Shown here piece after piece: positions 1 through 8,297 of a stretch of DNA of 64,000 bases (position 1 is its first letter; each line of letters opens with the position of its first letter). Source of the stretch: Flavobacteriales bacterium (GTDB lineage Bacteria; Bacteroidota; Bacteroidia; Flavobacteriales; Weeksellaceae). Under the pieces are notes generated by a model. It was given only the letters and a program-made list of their open reading frames with translations. It was not told the origin of the DNA and ran no database searches. The stretch covers positions 496,001 to 560,000 of the forward strand of contig JACJZS010000002.1 in NCBI GenBank assembly GCA_020635515.1, given 5' to 3'. A program made the position numbers and the translations under genes.

Positions 1-2
1 CT

Positions 3-158
3 TTATTTGGTTCGTTATGTGGATTATTCTTGTTTATGTACATGATAATCCAAATGGAAAAATACTCATTGATTACTGGTTCTATAGGAATATTTATTGC
101 TCTTGCAATTACGATGTATGCAACTCGAAAAATTCAGTTTTACGAATCGGAAAAATAA
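3..158 (+). CDS. creD: CreD family inner-membrane protein, C-terminal end only
   Basis: Only the last 51 codons lie in the window; the gene begins before base 1. Two hydrophobic stretches and the ending TRKIQFYESEK match the last membrane helices of CreD, where a Leu/Ile/Ala-rich helix is followed by a short TRK-aromatic tail. CreD is a polytopic inner-membrane protein linked to envelope integrity and, in enterobacteria, to the CreBC regulon. The start, the rest of the protein and the neighbours cannot be seen, so the family call rests on the tail alone. Confidence 0.62.
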   Translation, partial: LFGSLCGLFLFMYMIIQMEKYSLITGSIGIFIALAITMYATRKIQFYESEK

Positions 159-178
159 AACCCTAAAAACATCATTAT

Positions 179-218
179 AAAAAACGTGGATTGCAATCAA
201 ATGTAATCTGCGTTTTTT
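179..218 (+). terminator. Terminator hairpin after creD
   Basis: Arms 179-192 and 205-218 pair over 14 bases with two central mismatches, and the 3' arm ends in a run of T. It lies 20 bases after the creD stop. A second, weaker hairpin (229-239 with 244-254) follows. The rest of the gene-free stretch 159-460 shows no gene and no clear promoter match. Confidence 0.6.
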
Positions 219-460
219 TATTAAAAAATTGCTTACCATAAAAATGATAAGCAATCTAAAAAATAGTAGTTCAACTATAAATAGGAATAGATTTAAATAC
301 AGTCAATAATTATACCAAAAGTAAATCCTCCGCACTTTCTTTTCAGATAAAGAAAAATTGGATATATCATTTTAATTATATACTTTTAGTAAACTACATC
401 TCTCATTTATGAAGTAGGTAAAAAATTAAAACGTATTTTTCAACTAACAACTTAAACATC

Positions 461-988
461 ATGAAACAATTTTTTATTTTTATTTCGTTAATTTTCTTTT
501 CACTTAATGTATTTGGAATGCAGATTTTCATCAAAGTATCTATTGATAAAACAATAGCACTCGAAGTTGAAGCTAATGATACCATTGAAAACATAAAAGC
601 TAAAATCCAAGACAAAGAAGGTATCTTGCCAAGCAATCAAACATTAATGTTCGCTGGCACCGTTTTGGAAGAAGGTAGCACATTGGCGGATTATAACGTA
701 GTAAAATACAGCATTATTGATTTAGAAATTTCTACACTAGCAAGTTCAAACATAGAGTTAGCTGGTAATAGTAAAAAGTTTAGTTTATATCCTAATCCTG
801 CAAAAGACTTCGTAAAAATAGAAGGATTAGAAAAGCAAAAAAGCTTTGTTATTTACGATGCTTTAGGTAATGTGAAAATTATGGATACTATCTCCTCTAA
901 CAAAACAATTAATACCGAAAACTTGGATAGAGGAATTTATTATTTAAAGCTTGAAAATGAAAAGGTATCAAAATTTATAAAAGAATAA
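461..988 (+). CDS. Secreted ubiquitin-like protein with T9SS type A sorting domain
   Basis: This 175-residue protein has three parts. Residues 1-19 are a Sec signal peptide (MKQFFIFISLIFFSLNVFG). Residues 20 to about 90 align without gaps to eukaryotic ubiquitin: by hand, 44 of the first 69 positions are identical, including the runs KAKIQDKEGI and DTIEN. Residues 108-175 are a T9SS type A C-terminal domain (SLYPNPAKDF, IYDALGN, ending KFIKE). Lysines equivalent to ubiquitin K6, K11, K27, K29, K33 and K63 are present. K48 is Thr67, the L8-I44-V70 patch is Ser-Met-Glu, and the LRLRGG tail is absent, so conjugation through the C-terminus is not possible. It should cross the inner membrane by Sec and be surface-attached or released by T9SS. 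No E1, E2, E3 or protease gene is nearby. Function is unknown; a decoy or mimic acting on eukaryotic cells is inference. Confidence 0.88.
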   Translation: MKQFFIFISLIFFSLNVFGMQIFIKVSIDKTIALEVEANDTIENIKAKIQDKEGILPSNQTLMFAGTVLEEGSTLADYNVVKYSIIDLEISTLASSNIELAGNSKKFSLYPNPAKDFVKIEGLEKQKSFVIYDALGNVKIMDTISSNKTINTENLDRGIYYLKLENEKVSKFIKE

Positions 989-1038
989 GAAAACCTAATT
1001 TACGTAACTGACATATATCATATTTTTAAATTATTTAT

Positions 1039-1046
1039 TATATTTG
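1039..1046 (+). promoter_or_regulatory. Bacteroidota -7 promoter element (TATATTTG)
   Basis: Exact match to TAnnTTTG, 24 bases before the ATG at 1071. It overlaps a TTG that could extend the reading frame upstream, so that TTG would not be in the transcript and ATG 1071 is the better start. It also gives the gene its own promoter, separate from the ubiquitin-like gene. Confidence 0.6.
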
Positions 1047-1070
1047 AGTCATACCATAAACAGTTTAAAC

Positions 1071-2177
1071 ATGAGAAAAAAAACATTTATCAGTACATTA
1101 TGCTTACTTATAGGAGTTATAGCATATTCACAAAGTTTGGGAGAGTTTACTCCAAAAGACAAAAAGCTTGGCAAAGACTTAAAATCTAAAACAAAAGAAG
1201 TCTATATTGCTAATTTTTCAGTAAACTATCAAATATTCAACCAAAAGGAAAAAAGTGTAAAAGGTGGTTTAATTGGTAGAGGAATTGGAGGAAATACAAA
1301 AGCGGAGCTTACCGTTGGTTTAAATAATGTAGAGTATAGCGACCTTCAGAAAGTAACTAATGAAGTTTACCAAAAGTTTGTAACCGATTTAAAATCTCAA
1401 GGATTTACTATTATAAATGCTGACCAAGCAGGAAAGACAGACTATTTTAGCAAATATACCCGAGTAGATAATATGGAACCTAGTCTTGCTGAAGGACCTG
1501 GATTATTAACTGTATATCCACAAGGTCAACCATTTTTTATTGAAGGTTTTTATAACTCAGGAGAAAAAAAACAAGGTGGATTACTTGGGAAAATTAGCAA
1601 AATTGGAGGCGAAGACGTTAATAGATTAAAAGCTATAGCAAGCTATAATAAACTTTCTAGCCAACTAAATGATGCTGCAATAATAAATGTAGATTTATAT
1701 GTAATGTTTTTGGAAGTTGAAAAATCATACCAAGGAGGCGGTGCTAAAATTGTTGCTAATACTAATTACAGATTATCTGCATACGAACACCTAAAAGGAA
1801 AAAATGACAGACCTACGTCTAAAGTAGGATCTATAATTGGTAAGGCAAGTGAAATAACTGTGCTTTGCGAAAGTAGATTTGATGTAGTACAAGGTAAAAA
1901 TAAAATAGGCGGTTCTCCCTTATTTCAATACACAGGAGGTATGAAAAAAAATCTTGAAATTGACGGCGTGATAAAAAAAGAATCATTTAAAAGTTTCGCT
2001 CAACAAGATATAGATGTGGTAGGAACAGAAACAGCTTTTGGAAAACTGTATAGAGCCGAAGGAAAATCTTCTGAAAGTATAGCTATTATTGATGTGAATA
2101 AAAATGCCTATTTAGATGGAGCTAAGCAATCATTAGAAAAATTCATGGATTATCACACATCTGAGTTTACGAAATAA
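1071..2177 (+). CDS. Secreted protein of unknown function
   Basis: This 368-residue protein is not recognised as a member of a named family. Residues 1 to about 21 (MRKKTFISTLCLLIGVIAYSQ) form a signal peptide, so the product is probably periplasmic or outer-membrane associated. There is no lipobox Cys and no T9SS tail. The body is soluble, with Gly-rich segments (GGLIGRGIGGNTKAEL near residue 70, GGAKI near 225) and an acidic, helical C-terminal part. A start at TTG 1044 is possible but disfavoured by the promoter position. A strong hairpin follows at 2190-2217, so it appears to be transcribed alone. Confidence 0.72.
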   Translation: MRKKTFISTLCLLIGVIAYSQSLGEFTPKDKKLGKDLKSKTKEVYIANFSVNYQIFNQKEKSVKGGLIGRGIGGNTKAELTVGLNNVEYSDLQKVTNEVYQKFVTDLKSQGFTIINADQAGKTDYFSKYTRVDNMEPSLAEGPGLLTVYPQGQPFFIEGFYNSGEKKQGGLLGKISKIGGEDVNRLKAIASYNKLSSQLNDAAIINVDLYVMFLEVEKSYQGGGAKIVANTNYRLSAYEHLKGKNDRPTSKVGSIIGKASEITVLCESRFDVVQGKNKIGGSPLFQYTGGMKKNLEIDGVIKKESFKSFAQQDIDVVGTETAFGKLYRAEGKSSESIAIIDVNKNAYLDGAKQSLEKFMDYHTSEFTK

Positions 2178-2189
2178 TTAAACATAGCA

Positions 2190-2217
2190 AAGGAGGTTGT
2201 TTAATTGCAACCTCCTT
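2190..2217 (+). terminator. Hairpin between the secreted orphan and the PaiB-like gene
   Basis: Perfect 10-base arms (2190-2199 and 2208-2217) with an 8-base loop. The left arm contains AAGGAGG and the right arm CCTCCTT. There is no T-run after it, so it may end transcription only weakly or shape the leader of the next gene, whose ATG is 12 bases downstream. Confidence 0.45.
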
Positions 2218-2229
2218 AAAAATAAGCTG

Positions 2230-2841
2230 ATGTACATTCCTAAATCCAATATTTTAACTGACAGAAACGAAGCTGTAGAGTTCATGAAACGGTTTAGCTT
2301 TGCTACTATAGTAACTTCAAAAGACAATATTCCAACTGCCACTCATCTGCCTTTTCTAGTAGAATTAAAAAATGATAAAATCATACTCTCGTCTCATTTT
2401 GCAAAAGCAAATAAGCAATGGGAAGATATTGAAGAAAATCAAGTACTTGTAATTTTCACTGAACCACATGCTTATATTTCACCTAGCAACTATGAAACGA
2501 AACTAAATGTACCTACATGGAACTATATTTCTATTCATTCGTATGGAAAAGGAAAACTTATAACTAATTTTCAAGAAGTCATTCAATTACTAGAAAACTC
2601 TATTGATAATTACGAAGAAACTTATAAAAAACAATGGGATTCATTACCAAATGAGTATAAAATTAAAATGATTAAAGGAATGGTCGCTTTTGAAATTGAA
2701 GTAACCGATTTGCAAGCAAAGAAAAAATTAAGCCAAAATAAAACCTATTCCGAACAACAAAATATCATCAATACGCTTTACAAAAGTGTAAATTCAAACG
2801 AACAACTGATTGCAGATTATATGAAAAAGGAGCAAGAATAG
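2230..2841 (+). CDS. PaiB-like FMN-binding protein
   Basis: The 203-residue product begins MYIPKSNILTDRNEAVEFM, the usual N-terminus of PaiB/YhbN-like proteins, which have a split-barrel flavin-binding fold. The segments FATIVTSKDNIPTATHLPF and TWNYISIHSYGKG are typical of the family: the second is the conserved W-N-Y near the flavin site. Bacillus PaiB is described as a negative regulator of sporulation and degradative enzyme genes, but most homologues are uncharacterised and may be flavin-dependent enzymes. An upstream non-ATG start would add 11 residues unlike the family and would lie in the hairpin, so ATG 2230 was chosen. Confidence 0.82.
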   Translation: MYIPKSNILTDRNEAVEFMKRFSFATIVTSKDNIPTATHLPFLVELKNDKIILSSHFAKANKQWEDIEENQVLVIFTEPHAYISPSNYETKLNVPTWNYISIHSYGKGKLITNFQEVIQLLENSIDNYEETYKKQWDSLPNEYKIKMIKGMVAFEIEVTDLQAKKKLSQNKTYSEQQNIINTLYKSVNSNEQLIADYMKKEQE

Positions 2842-2852
2842 AGGTTACGCTT

Positions 2853-3011
2853 TTAACGTTGTTTTACCTGTTCTGGAAGTTTCGCTTTTGACAATAATTC
2901 GTTTGCTAACTCTAATTTTTTGGGAAAAAGAATTTTATCTCTAAATTTTTCCAATTTCTTATCAATTTTAACAACTGGAACTTTTGCTTTATTTAAGTCT
3001 TCTACATTCAT
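2853..3011 (-). CDS. Small basic protein, partner of the DUF6934-like gene
   Basis: This 52-codon frame starts at ATG 3011 (MNVEDLNKAKVPVVKIDKKL) and ends at TAA 2853. It is rich in Lys and Leu and probably helical. It starts 4 bases after the stop of the DUF6934-like gene on the same strand, so the two are almost certainly cotranscribed and translationally linked. No family is recognised. The pairing of a small charged helical protein with a roughly 150-residue protein resembles toxin-antitoxin layout, but no toxin fold is recognised here, so that is only a hypothesis. Confidence 0.55.
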   Translation of the reverse strand: MNVEDLNKAKVPVVKIDKKLEKFRDKILFPKKLELANELLSKAKLPEQVKQR

Positions 3012-3015
3012 AGCT

Positions 3016-3477
3016 TTATATTTTAAAGTTTTTATTTTTTCTAGTTACTAAAAAACCAAGATAATCTTCTCCTACTACAAATTCTTCAAATATTTCATCT
3101 TTCCTCAATCCATAAACAAAAAAATCTTGTTTTAGTTCTTCAAGATTATTAGTTATTCCCATTCTATATAACCTTGTTCTTGCTTCACTGCTTCCTGTTG
3201 CAAAAACATTTGCTTTAGGATACTTTCCTGTAAAAGCATATAAAGTTGACACCACTGTTGATAATACTTTTAATCCATCTCCATTATTGGTTACGACTTC
3301 ATCATCAATTTCTTTTGTTTCTTCATTATAATCTCCAAACCCCAAATTATAAAATCCTTTCACAGACATTTCTGCATATTGAACTACTTTTCTTACCTTT
3401 CCCTTGATTCCAACACTTTCGAACTCAAATAAAAAAAGATTTTCTTCGGTTGAATATTCATACCTTGGATATTTCAT
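3016..3477 (-). CDS. DUF6934-like protein
   Basis: A 153-residue soluble protein starting MKYPRYEYSTEENLFLFEF. It has the series seen in the Bacteroidota DUF6934 family: KGKVRKVVQY near residue 25, YNLGFGDYN near 43, a TNNGDGLKVLSTV segment near 63 and VFATGSSEARTRLYRMGI near 91. Function is unknown. It has no signal peptide and is followed at once by the 52-residue gene. The cassette is flanked by 195 empty bases upstream and the stop of the PaiB-like gene downstream (convergent), as expected of a mobile accessory pair. The family name is from memory of the motif series. Confidence 0.7.
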   Translation of the reverse strand: MKYPRYEYSTEENLFLFEFESVGIKGKVRKVVQYAEMSVKGFYNLGFGDYNEETKEIDDEVVTNNGDGLKVLSTVVSTLYAFTGKYPKANVFATGSSEARTRLYRMGITNNLEELKQDFFVYGLRKDEIFEEFVVGEDYLGFLVTRKNKNFKI

Positions 3478-3672
3478 AACTTAATTTTACTGACGTTGTT
3501 TCTTACAACTAAACAAATTTACAAATTTTATTTTGAGTTTATTTCAAACTTTTCATATTACTGATTATAGTAACATTTAGCATATCAGAGACAAGTAATT
3601 TCATGAAAAAGACTTTCAACCTTAGCAATATTTTAATTTTAAAGAAATATAAACTAATGTCATTATTATTTA

Positions 3673-4962
3673 TTATTCTAATCCTTCCTTATATACTTTT
3701 AATGCTCTTTCTCGTGCAAATTTTTCAGAAATCATTGGTTTGGGATACGAAAAATCATTAATTTCTGGAATCCATTTTTTGATGTATTTAAATTCTGAGT
3801 CAAACTTTTTTGCTTGTAATGTAGGATTAAAAACTCGAAAATATGGAGCCGAATCACAACCACAACCTGCCGACCATTGCCAATTACCATTGTTAGATGC
3901 TAATTCATAATCCAGGAGCTTCTGTGCAAAATATGCTTCTCCCCACCGCCAATCAATCAACAAATATTTACATAAAAAGTTAGCTACTATCATACGAACT
4001 CTATTGTGCATCATTCCTGTTTCATTGAGTTCTCGCATTCCCGCATCTACAATTGGAAATCCTGTTTTTCCTTGTTTCCAAAGTTCAAATTCCTCTTCGT
4101 TGTTTCTCCACTGAATATTTTCGTATTTTCTTCTAAAGCTGAAATTCTCATTTTCAGGATAATGATATAAAATTTGTATAAAAAATTCTCTCCAAATCAG
4201 TTCGTTCAAAAAAACGTCACTTTTATCTTTTATTTCATTTACAATTTCACGAATGGAAACGATTCCAAAACGCAGGTAAATTCCCAAATTAGAAGTTCCA
4301 TTTTCCGCAGGGAAATCCCTCTTTTTCGCATAATTATCTAAAAGTTTATTTTCTATAGAATACGGTTTTACCTTTATTTTAGAATGAGTAAATCCTAAGA
4401 GTTCTAATTTGGGAAAATCAAAATCAGACTTGTGTAAATTATTTAAATTAATGGATTTAACTTCTAAACCATTAAGGTTATTAAATGCTTCTTTCCACTT
4501 TTTGGAATAAGGTGTATAAACTAAATATGGCGTTTGGTCTTGTTTTAAAATTTCATTAGGAGAAAAAATAACTTGATCTTTAAAACTAGAAAACTCAACT
4601 GAATTACTTCGTAAAAACTCATCTACCAAATTATCTCTTTTTATAGCATACGGTTCGTAATCTTCATTACAAAAAACAGAATCTACATTAAAATCTTGAA
4701 GAATTTCTTTCCAACATTTCAGTACATTTCCTTGGTAAATTTTTAACGAACTTCCTATTTCAACTAATTCCTCATGAATATTTTTTAAAGAATCGTATAT
4801 AAACGTAATTCGTGCATCATCTTTAGAGAATTGTTTGGTAATATCATCATCAAAAATAAAAACACATTGTACTTTTCCTTTTTGCAATGCGAAATAAAGT
4901 GCAGAATTATCATTTAACCTTAAATCTCTACGAAACCAAAAAATGGATACTTTTTCTTTCAT
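3673..4962 (-). CDS. phrB: Deoxyribodipyrimidine photolyase (class I CPD type)
   Basis: The 429-residue protein has an N-terminal alpha/beta photolyase domain starting MKEKVSIFWFRRDLRLNDN, which holds the antenna cofactor. Its C-terminal helical FAD domain has the segments GFPIVDAGMRELNETG, MMHNRVRMIVANF, DWRWGE, NNGNWQWSAG and APYFRVFNPTLQ. These match class I CPD photolyases, which split pyrimidine dimers using blue light and FADH-. It follows the RNA methyltransferase gene by 3 bases on the same strand, so the two share a transcript. The GCGCDSAPYF variant instead of the enterobacterial STGTDAAPYF is common in Bacteroidota homologues. Confidence 0.93.
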   Translation of the reverse strand: MKEKVSIFWFRRDLRLNDNSALYFALQKGKVQCVFIFDDDITKQFSKDDARITFIYDSLKNIHEELVEIGSSLKIYQGNVLKCWKEILQDFNVDSVFCNEDYEPYAIKRDNLVDEFLRSNSVEFSSFKDQVIFSPNEILKQDQTPYLVYTPYSKKWKEAFNNLNGLEVKSINLNNLHKSDFDFPKLELLGFTHSKIKVKPYSIENKLLDNYAKKRDFPAENGTSNLGIYLRFGIVSIREIVNEIKDKSDVFLNELIWREFFIQILYHYPENENFSFRRKYENIQWRNNEEEFELWKQGKTGFPIVDAGMRELNETGMMHNRVRMIVANFLCKYLLIDWRWGEAYFAQKLLDYELASNNGNWQWSAGCGCDSAPYFRVFNPTLQAKKFDSEFKYIKKWIPEINDFSYPKPMISEKFARERALKVYKEGLE

Positions 4963-4965
4963 TTT

Positions 4966-5694
4966 TTATTGATTACCTACCAATTGACTCAAAATTACGG
5001 AAGTTGCCATTGCAACATTCAGACTCTCCGTTTGTTGATGATTGCTGAATTGTGGAATGGTTATCTTAGAATTAGAAAGAGAAAAAACGTCTTCACTAAT
5101 TCCATTTCCTTCGTTTCCAAGTACTATATAACAAGGTTCTTCAACCTTAAACTCATATAAACTTTCTCCTTGCATTGCCGTAGATACAATTGGAATCTTT
5201 GATTTTTTCAAAAACTCTTGTAAATCAGTATAAAAAACATTCACACGAAGAAAACTAGCCATACTTGCTTGAATCACTTTTGGATTGTAAACATCTACAG
5301 TATTGTTACTGCAAATAATTTGTTCGATTCCAAACCAATCACACAAACGAATAATAGTTCCTAAATTTCCTGGATCTTGAATATCATCTAAAATCAGTTG
5401 TATTTTTTTTGATTGAATCAATTTACTTTCTGGAATTCTAACTACTGCCAATGAATCCGAAGGATTGGTAAGAAAACTTATCTTTCTAATCTCATTCTCT
5501 TCTACTAAGTTAATATCTGAAAAATTAATGTTTTCTTTAGATTTTTGCGTACAATATATATTTTCAATATTATAATCTGACTTTATCAGTTCTTTTATGA
5601 TTTTATTTCCTTCGCATACAAACAAATTGTATTTTTGCCTAAACTTCTTTTTATTTAAGGATTTAATTAGTTTTACTTTGGAAGCAGTTAACAT
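4966..5694 (-). CDS. TrmH/SpoU family RNA 2'-O-methyltransferase
   Basis: This 242-residue protein has an N-terminal substrate-binding region (KFRQKYNLFVCEGNKII) and a C-terminal SPOUT domain with the three family motifs: DPGNLGTIIRLCDWFG near residue 118, VLGNEGNGIS near 195 and SLNVAMATSVIL near 220. It uses SAM to methylate a ribose 2'-OH in rRNA or tRNA; the exact target cannot be deduced. ATG 5694 gives the usual MLTASKVKLIKSL start. An upstream non-ATG extension would run into the opposite tamL signal peptide. The first codons overlap the 5' end of divergent tamL. Confidence 0.88.
   Translation of the reverse strand: MLTASKVKLIKSLNKKKFRQKYNLFVCEGNKIIKELIKSDYNIENIYCTQKSKENINFSDINLVEENEIRKISFLTNPSDSLAVVRIPESKLIQSKKIQLILDDIQDPGNLGTIIRLCDWFGIEQIICSNNTVDVYNPKVIQASMASFLRVNVFYTDLQEFLKKSKIPIVSTAMQGESLYEFKVEEPCYIVLGNEGNGISEDVFSLSNSKITIPQFSNHQQTESLNVAMATSVILSQLVGNQ
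5630..5637 (+). promoter_or_regulatory. Candidate -7 element for tamL (TATTTTTG), inside the divergent methyltransferase gene
   Basis: Exact TAnnTTTG match about 40 bases before TTG 5678. It would place the transcript start near 5645, downstream of the only upstream ATG (5597), and so supports the later start for tamL. Confidence 0.45.
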
Positions 5695-8230
5695 ACATAA
5701 ATTTATAAAATTCTGCATAAAGCTACTTTTTTTTGCTGTAGTAGGCAACATATTTTTTTCTTGCCAAACCTCAAAAGTTCCTGATGGAAAATACCTGCTT
5801 ACCAAAAATGAATACGATATAAAAGGAAAAGACGTTCACAAAAGTCTATTACCTGAGTACGTAAAGCAAAAGCCAAATGCTAAAATGTTTTTTATTCTTC
5901 CTTTTGAATTGTGGATGTACAACTATTCCAATAAAAAATTAGATGAATCTTTTGAAGAATACGACAGAATTATTCCCAGTGAAAGAAGTCAAGCAAAACT
6001 AGATTCTATTCTAATTAATAACGGACTTGGTGAATACGCAGGAAAATCCTATTGGTTGCAAAGGCAAATGCATAAACTTGGTTCTCCTCCTACAATTATA
6101 GATACACTTTCAACAGAAAGTTCAACTATCAGATTACAAAAATTCTACCAATCAAAAGGGTACTTTGATGCTGTTTCCTCTTTTAAAGTAGAGCCAAAAG
6201 GAAAAAAGAAAGCAAAAATCACATACAGTATAAATCCTGGAAAAGTAACTAAAATAAAAGAATACAGCTATAACATTCCTTATGATGAACTTCGTGAACT
6301 TTATTTAACGCGAAAAAAAAATGAGTTCATAAAAGTAGGAAATCCTCTTGACCAGCAAATACTAAAAAAAGAAATAGAACGACTAGAAAATAACTTTAAA
6401 AACAACGGATACTATGATATAAATAATACTCGTGAAATTTACTTTAAAACCGATACGATAAACAAAGAAAGAGAAGTTCCTTTACAACTTGTAATTAAGC
6501 GTGATACTCTTGTAGATTCTACTGGAAAATTTAGAAAATACTATTACAACAAAATCACAATAAACGACTTCAGACCTTCTAGGAATAGTAATACTGAAAA
6601 CATTACGACTACAAATTTTGAAAACTATATACTCAACTCTAAACACAATAAATACACAAAAAAGGCTCTTACTAATTTAGTAATCATAGAACCAAACGAC
6701 CTTTATTCCCAAAAAGACATAGTTGCAACCAAAAGACGAATTTATGCTTCCAATAATTTTGATATTTCTGACTTCGTCATAAAAAAAGCACCAGCATCTG
6801 ACTCTTTACTAGATGTTCAGATTTATTTAAATCCTAAAAAGAAGTTTGATTTGGATTTTTCTAGTGATGTTCAATATTCTGAACTTTTAAACTTTGGTTT
6901 TTCTCCTGGGATTAATTTCAAAATGAGAAATATTTTTGGTGGAGCAGAAAACTTAGATATTGGTTTACAAGGAACCTTTGGAACTGTAAAATTTGAAGAT
7001 ACTTCAAAAAACAAACCTTTAAATGCTTCTGATGTTTCTCTACAAGCAAAAATCAGTTATCCTAAAATTTTATTTCCGTATGCAGATAAACTCATTTCTA
7101 AAAAAATGACACCTTCTTCTGAATTGATATTCAGAATAAATCAACAAAAAAATATAGGATTAGGAAGAGTAAATGCAACTGCTGGTCTTAACTACTACAT
7201 ACAACCCAAAGAAACCATAAAACACCGACTTAATTTACTCAATACTCAATATACCAATATCACTCAACCAGAAAATTATTTTAGCATTTTTAGTTCTGCA
7301 AAAGTCACTCGAGATAAAATCTTCGCGAACTATTTTGAATCAAATCCTAGCTTAGAAACTCAATACTCAAACAATGAAGTAACTGATGATTATGTAATAC
7401 AGCAGATAGAACAAGACATTAATTACTTGGAACAACTGAGAATTAATGATAACTCTCTTTATCTTTCGTATAGAAATATGGAAGCTCGAAAAAGAATAAA
7501 CACAGCAAATACCTTTAATAATTCTTTTATTTATGAATTTGAATACAATGAGAAAGTAGATGCTCTAAAAACACATCCTTTTTATTTAAATGTAAAAACA
7601 GAATATTCTGGTGCATTACTTCATGCTGTTGACAATATTTTTAATCTAAATGGAAAAATATTTAATGTCAACTACACGCAGTTTACAAAATTTGATGTAG
7701 ATATTCGTAAATATTGGAATATTAACAAAAATCATCAAATTGCATTTCGTCAATTTGCTGGGATTGCAATTCCTATTGGAGATAATTTTATTCCTTTCTA
7801 TAAATCTTATTTTATGGGAGGAAGTAATGACTTGCGTGCTTGGACACCTTATAGCGTAGGACCTGCAGGAAGAGATCATGGTGATTTTTCGGTAGATACA
7901 TTCAAACTTCTTTCCAGCTTAGAATACCGTTTTCCATTATCTGGTTCGTTACAAGGTGCTTTATTTGTTGATGCAGGAAATATTTGGTCTTCTCAGAAAA
8001 AAAGTGATTTCAATCCTATCGATTCTAATTTTGATATTAGTGATTTTTACAATGAACTTGCTATTGGTTCAGGGCTCGGTTTTAGGTATGATTTCAAATA
8101 CCTTATTTTTAGGTTTGACCTTGCTTACAAACTTGCTAATCCTCATCGTCCACTAGGAAATAGATTTGATTTAACTGAAGTAAATCTACTTAAACCTACC
8201 ATCAATTTTGCAATAAATTATCCTTTTTAA
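5678..8230 (+). CDS. tamL: TamL-type lipoprotein, BamA/TamA family outer-membrane protein
   Basis: A protein of about 850 residues. The N-terminus is a lipoprotein signal, with the segment LLFFAVVGNIFFSC ending in the lipidated Cys, followed by KVPDGKYLLTKNEYDI. POTRA-like repeats fill the first half. The C-terminal half is a 16-strand-type barrel with GGSNDLRAW (the L6 lid motif region) and GSGLGFRYDF, ending in Phe. Lipidated TamA relatives are called TamL in Bacteroidota and work with TamB in envelope assembly. The start is uncertain: ATG 5597 would overlap the divergent gene by 98 bases and give an overlong leader. TTG 5678 gives a normal 28-residue signal and agrees with the promoter candidate. 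Confidence 0.85.
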   Translation: MEAVNIHKFIKFCIKLLFFAVVGNIFFSCQTSKVPDGKYLLTKNEYDIKGKDVHKSLLPEYVKQKPNAKMFFILPFELWMYNYSNKKLDESFEEYDRIIPSERSQAKLDSILINNGLGEYAGKSYWLQRQMHKLGSPPTIIDTLSTESSTIRLQKFYQSKGYFDAVSSFKVEPKGKKKAKITYSINPGKVTKIKEYSYNIPYDELRELYLTRKKNEFIKVGNPLDQQILKKEIERLENNFKNNGYYDINNTREIYFKTDTINKEREVPLQLVIKRDTLVDSTGKFRKYYYNKITINDFRPSRNSNTENITTTNFENYILNSKHNKYTKKALTNLVIIEPNDLYSQKDIVATKRRIYASNNFDISDFVIKKAPASDSLLDVQIYLNPKKKFDLDFSSDVQYSELLNFGFSPGINFKMRNIFGGAENLDIGLQGTFGTVKFEDTSKNKPLNASDVSLQAKISYPKILFPYADKLISKKMTPSSELIFRINQQKNIGLGRVNATAGLNYYIQPKETIKHRLNLLNTQYTNITQPENYFSIFSSAKVTRDKIFANYFESNPSLETQYSNNEVTDDYVIQQIEQDINYLEQLRINDNSLYLSYRNMEARKRINTANTFNNSFIYEFEYNEKVDALKTHPFYLNVKTEYSGALLHAVDNIFNLNGKIFNVNYTQFTKFDVDIRKYWNINKNHQIAFRQFAGIAIPIGDNFIPFYKSYFMGGSNDLRAWTPYSVGPAGRDHGDFSVDTFKLLSSLEYRFPLSGSLQGALFVDAGNIWSSQKKSDFNPIDSNFDISDFYNELAIGSGLGFRYDFKYLIFRFDLAYKLANPHRPLGNRFDLTEVNLLKPTINFAINYPF

Positions 8231-8239
8231 AACAATAAA

Positions 8240-8271
8240 AAAAAGCATATCAAATGAATAATATGCTTTTT
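8240..8271. terminator. Bidirectional terminator between tamL and clpP
   Basis: Arms 8240-8250 and 8261-8271 pair perfectly (AAAAAGCATAT with ATATGCTTTTT), with A-runs on the left and T-runs on the right. It therefore serves both converging genes. Confidence 0.75.
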
Positions 8272-8297
8272 GCTTTTTATAGATAATCTACCGAATA

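Noticed and set aside
403..636. Open frame of 77 codons on the minus strand across the ubiquitin-like gene
   Set aside because: It is the complement of a gene with clear domain homology and has no motif or promoter of its own.
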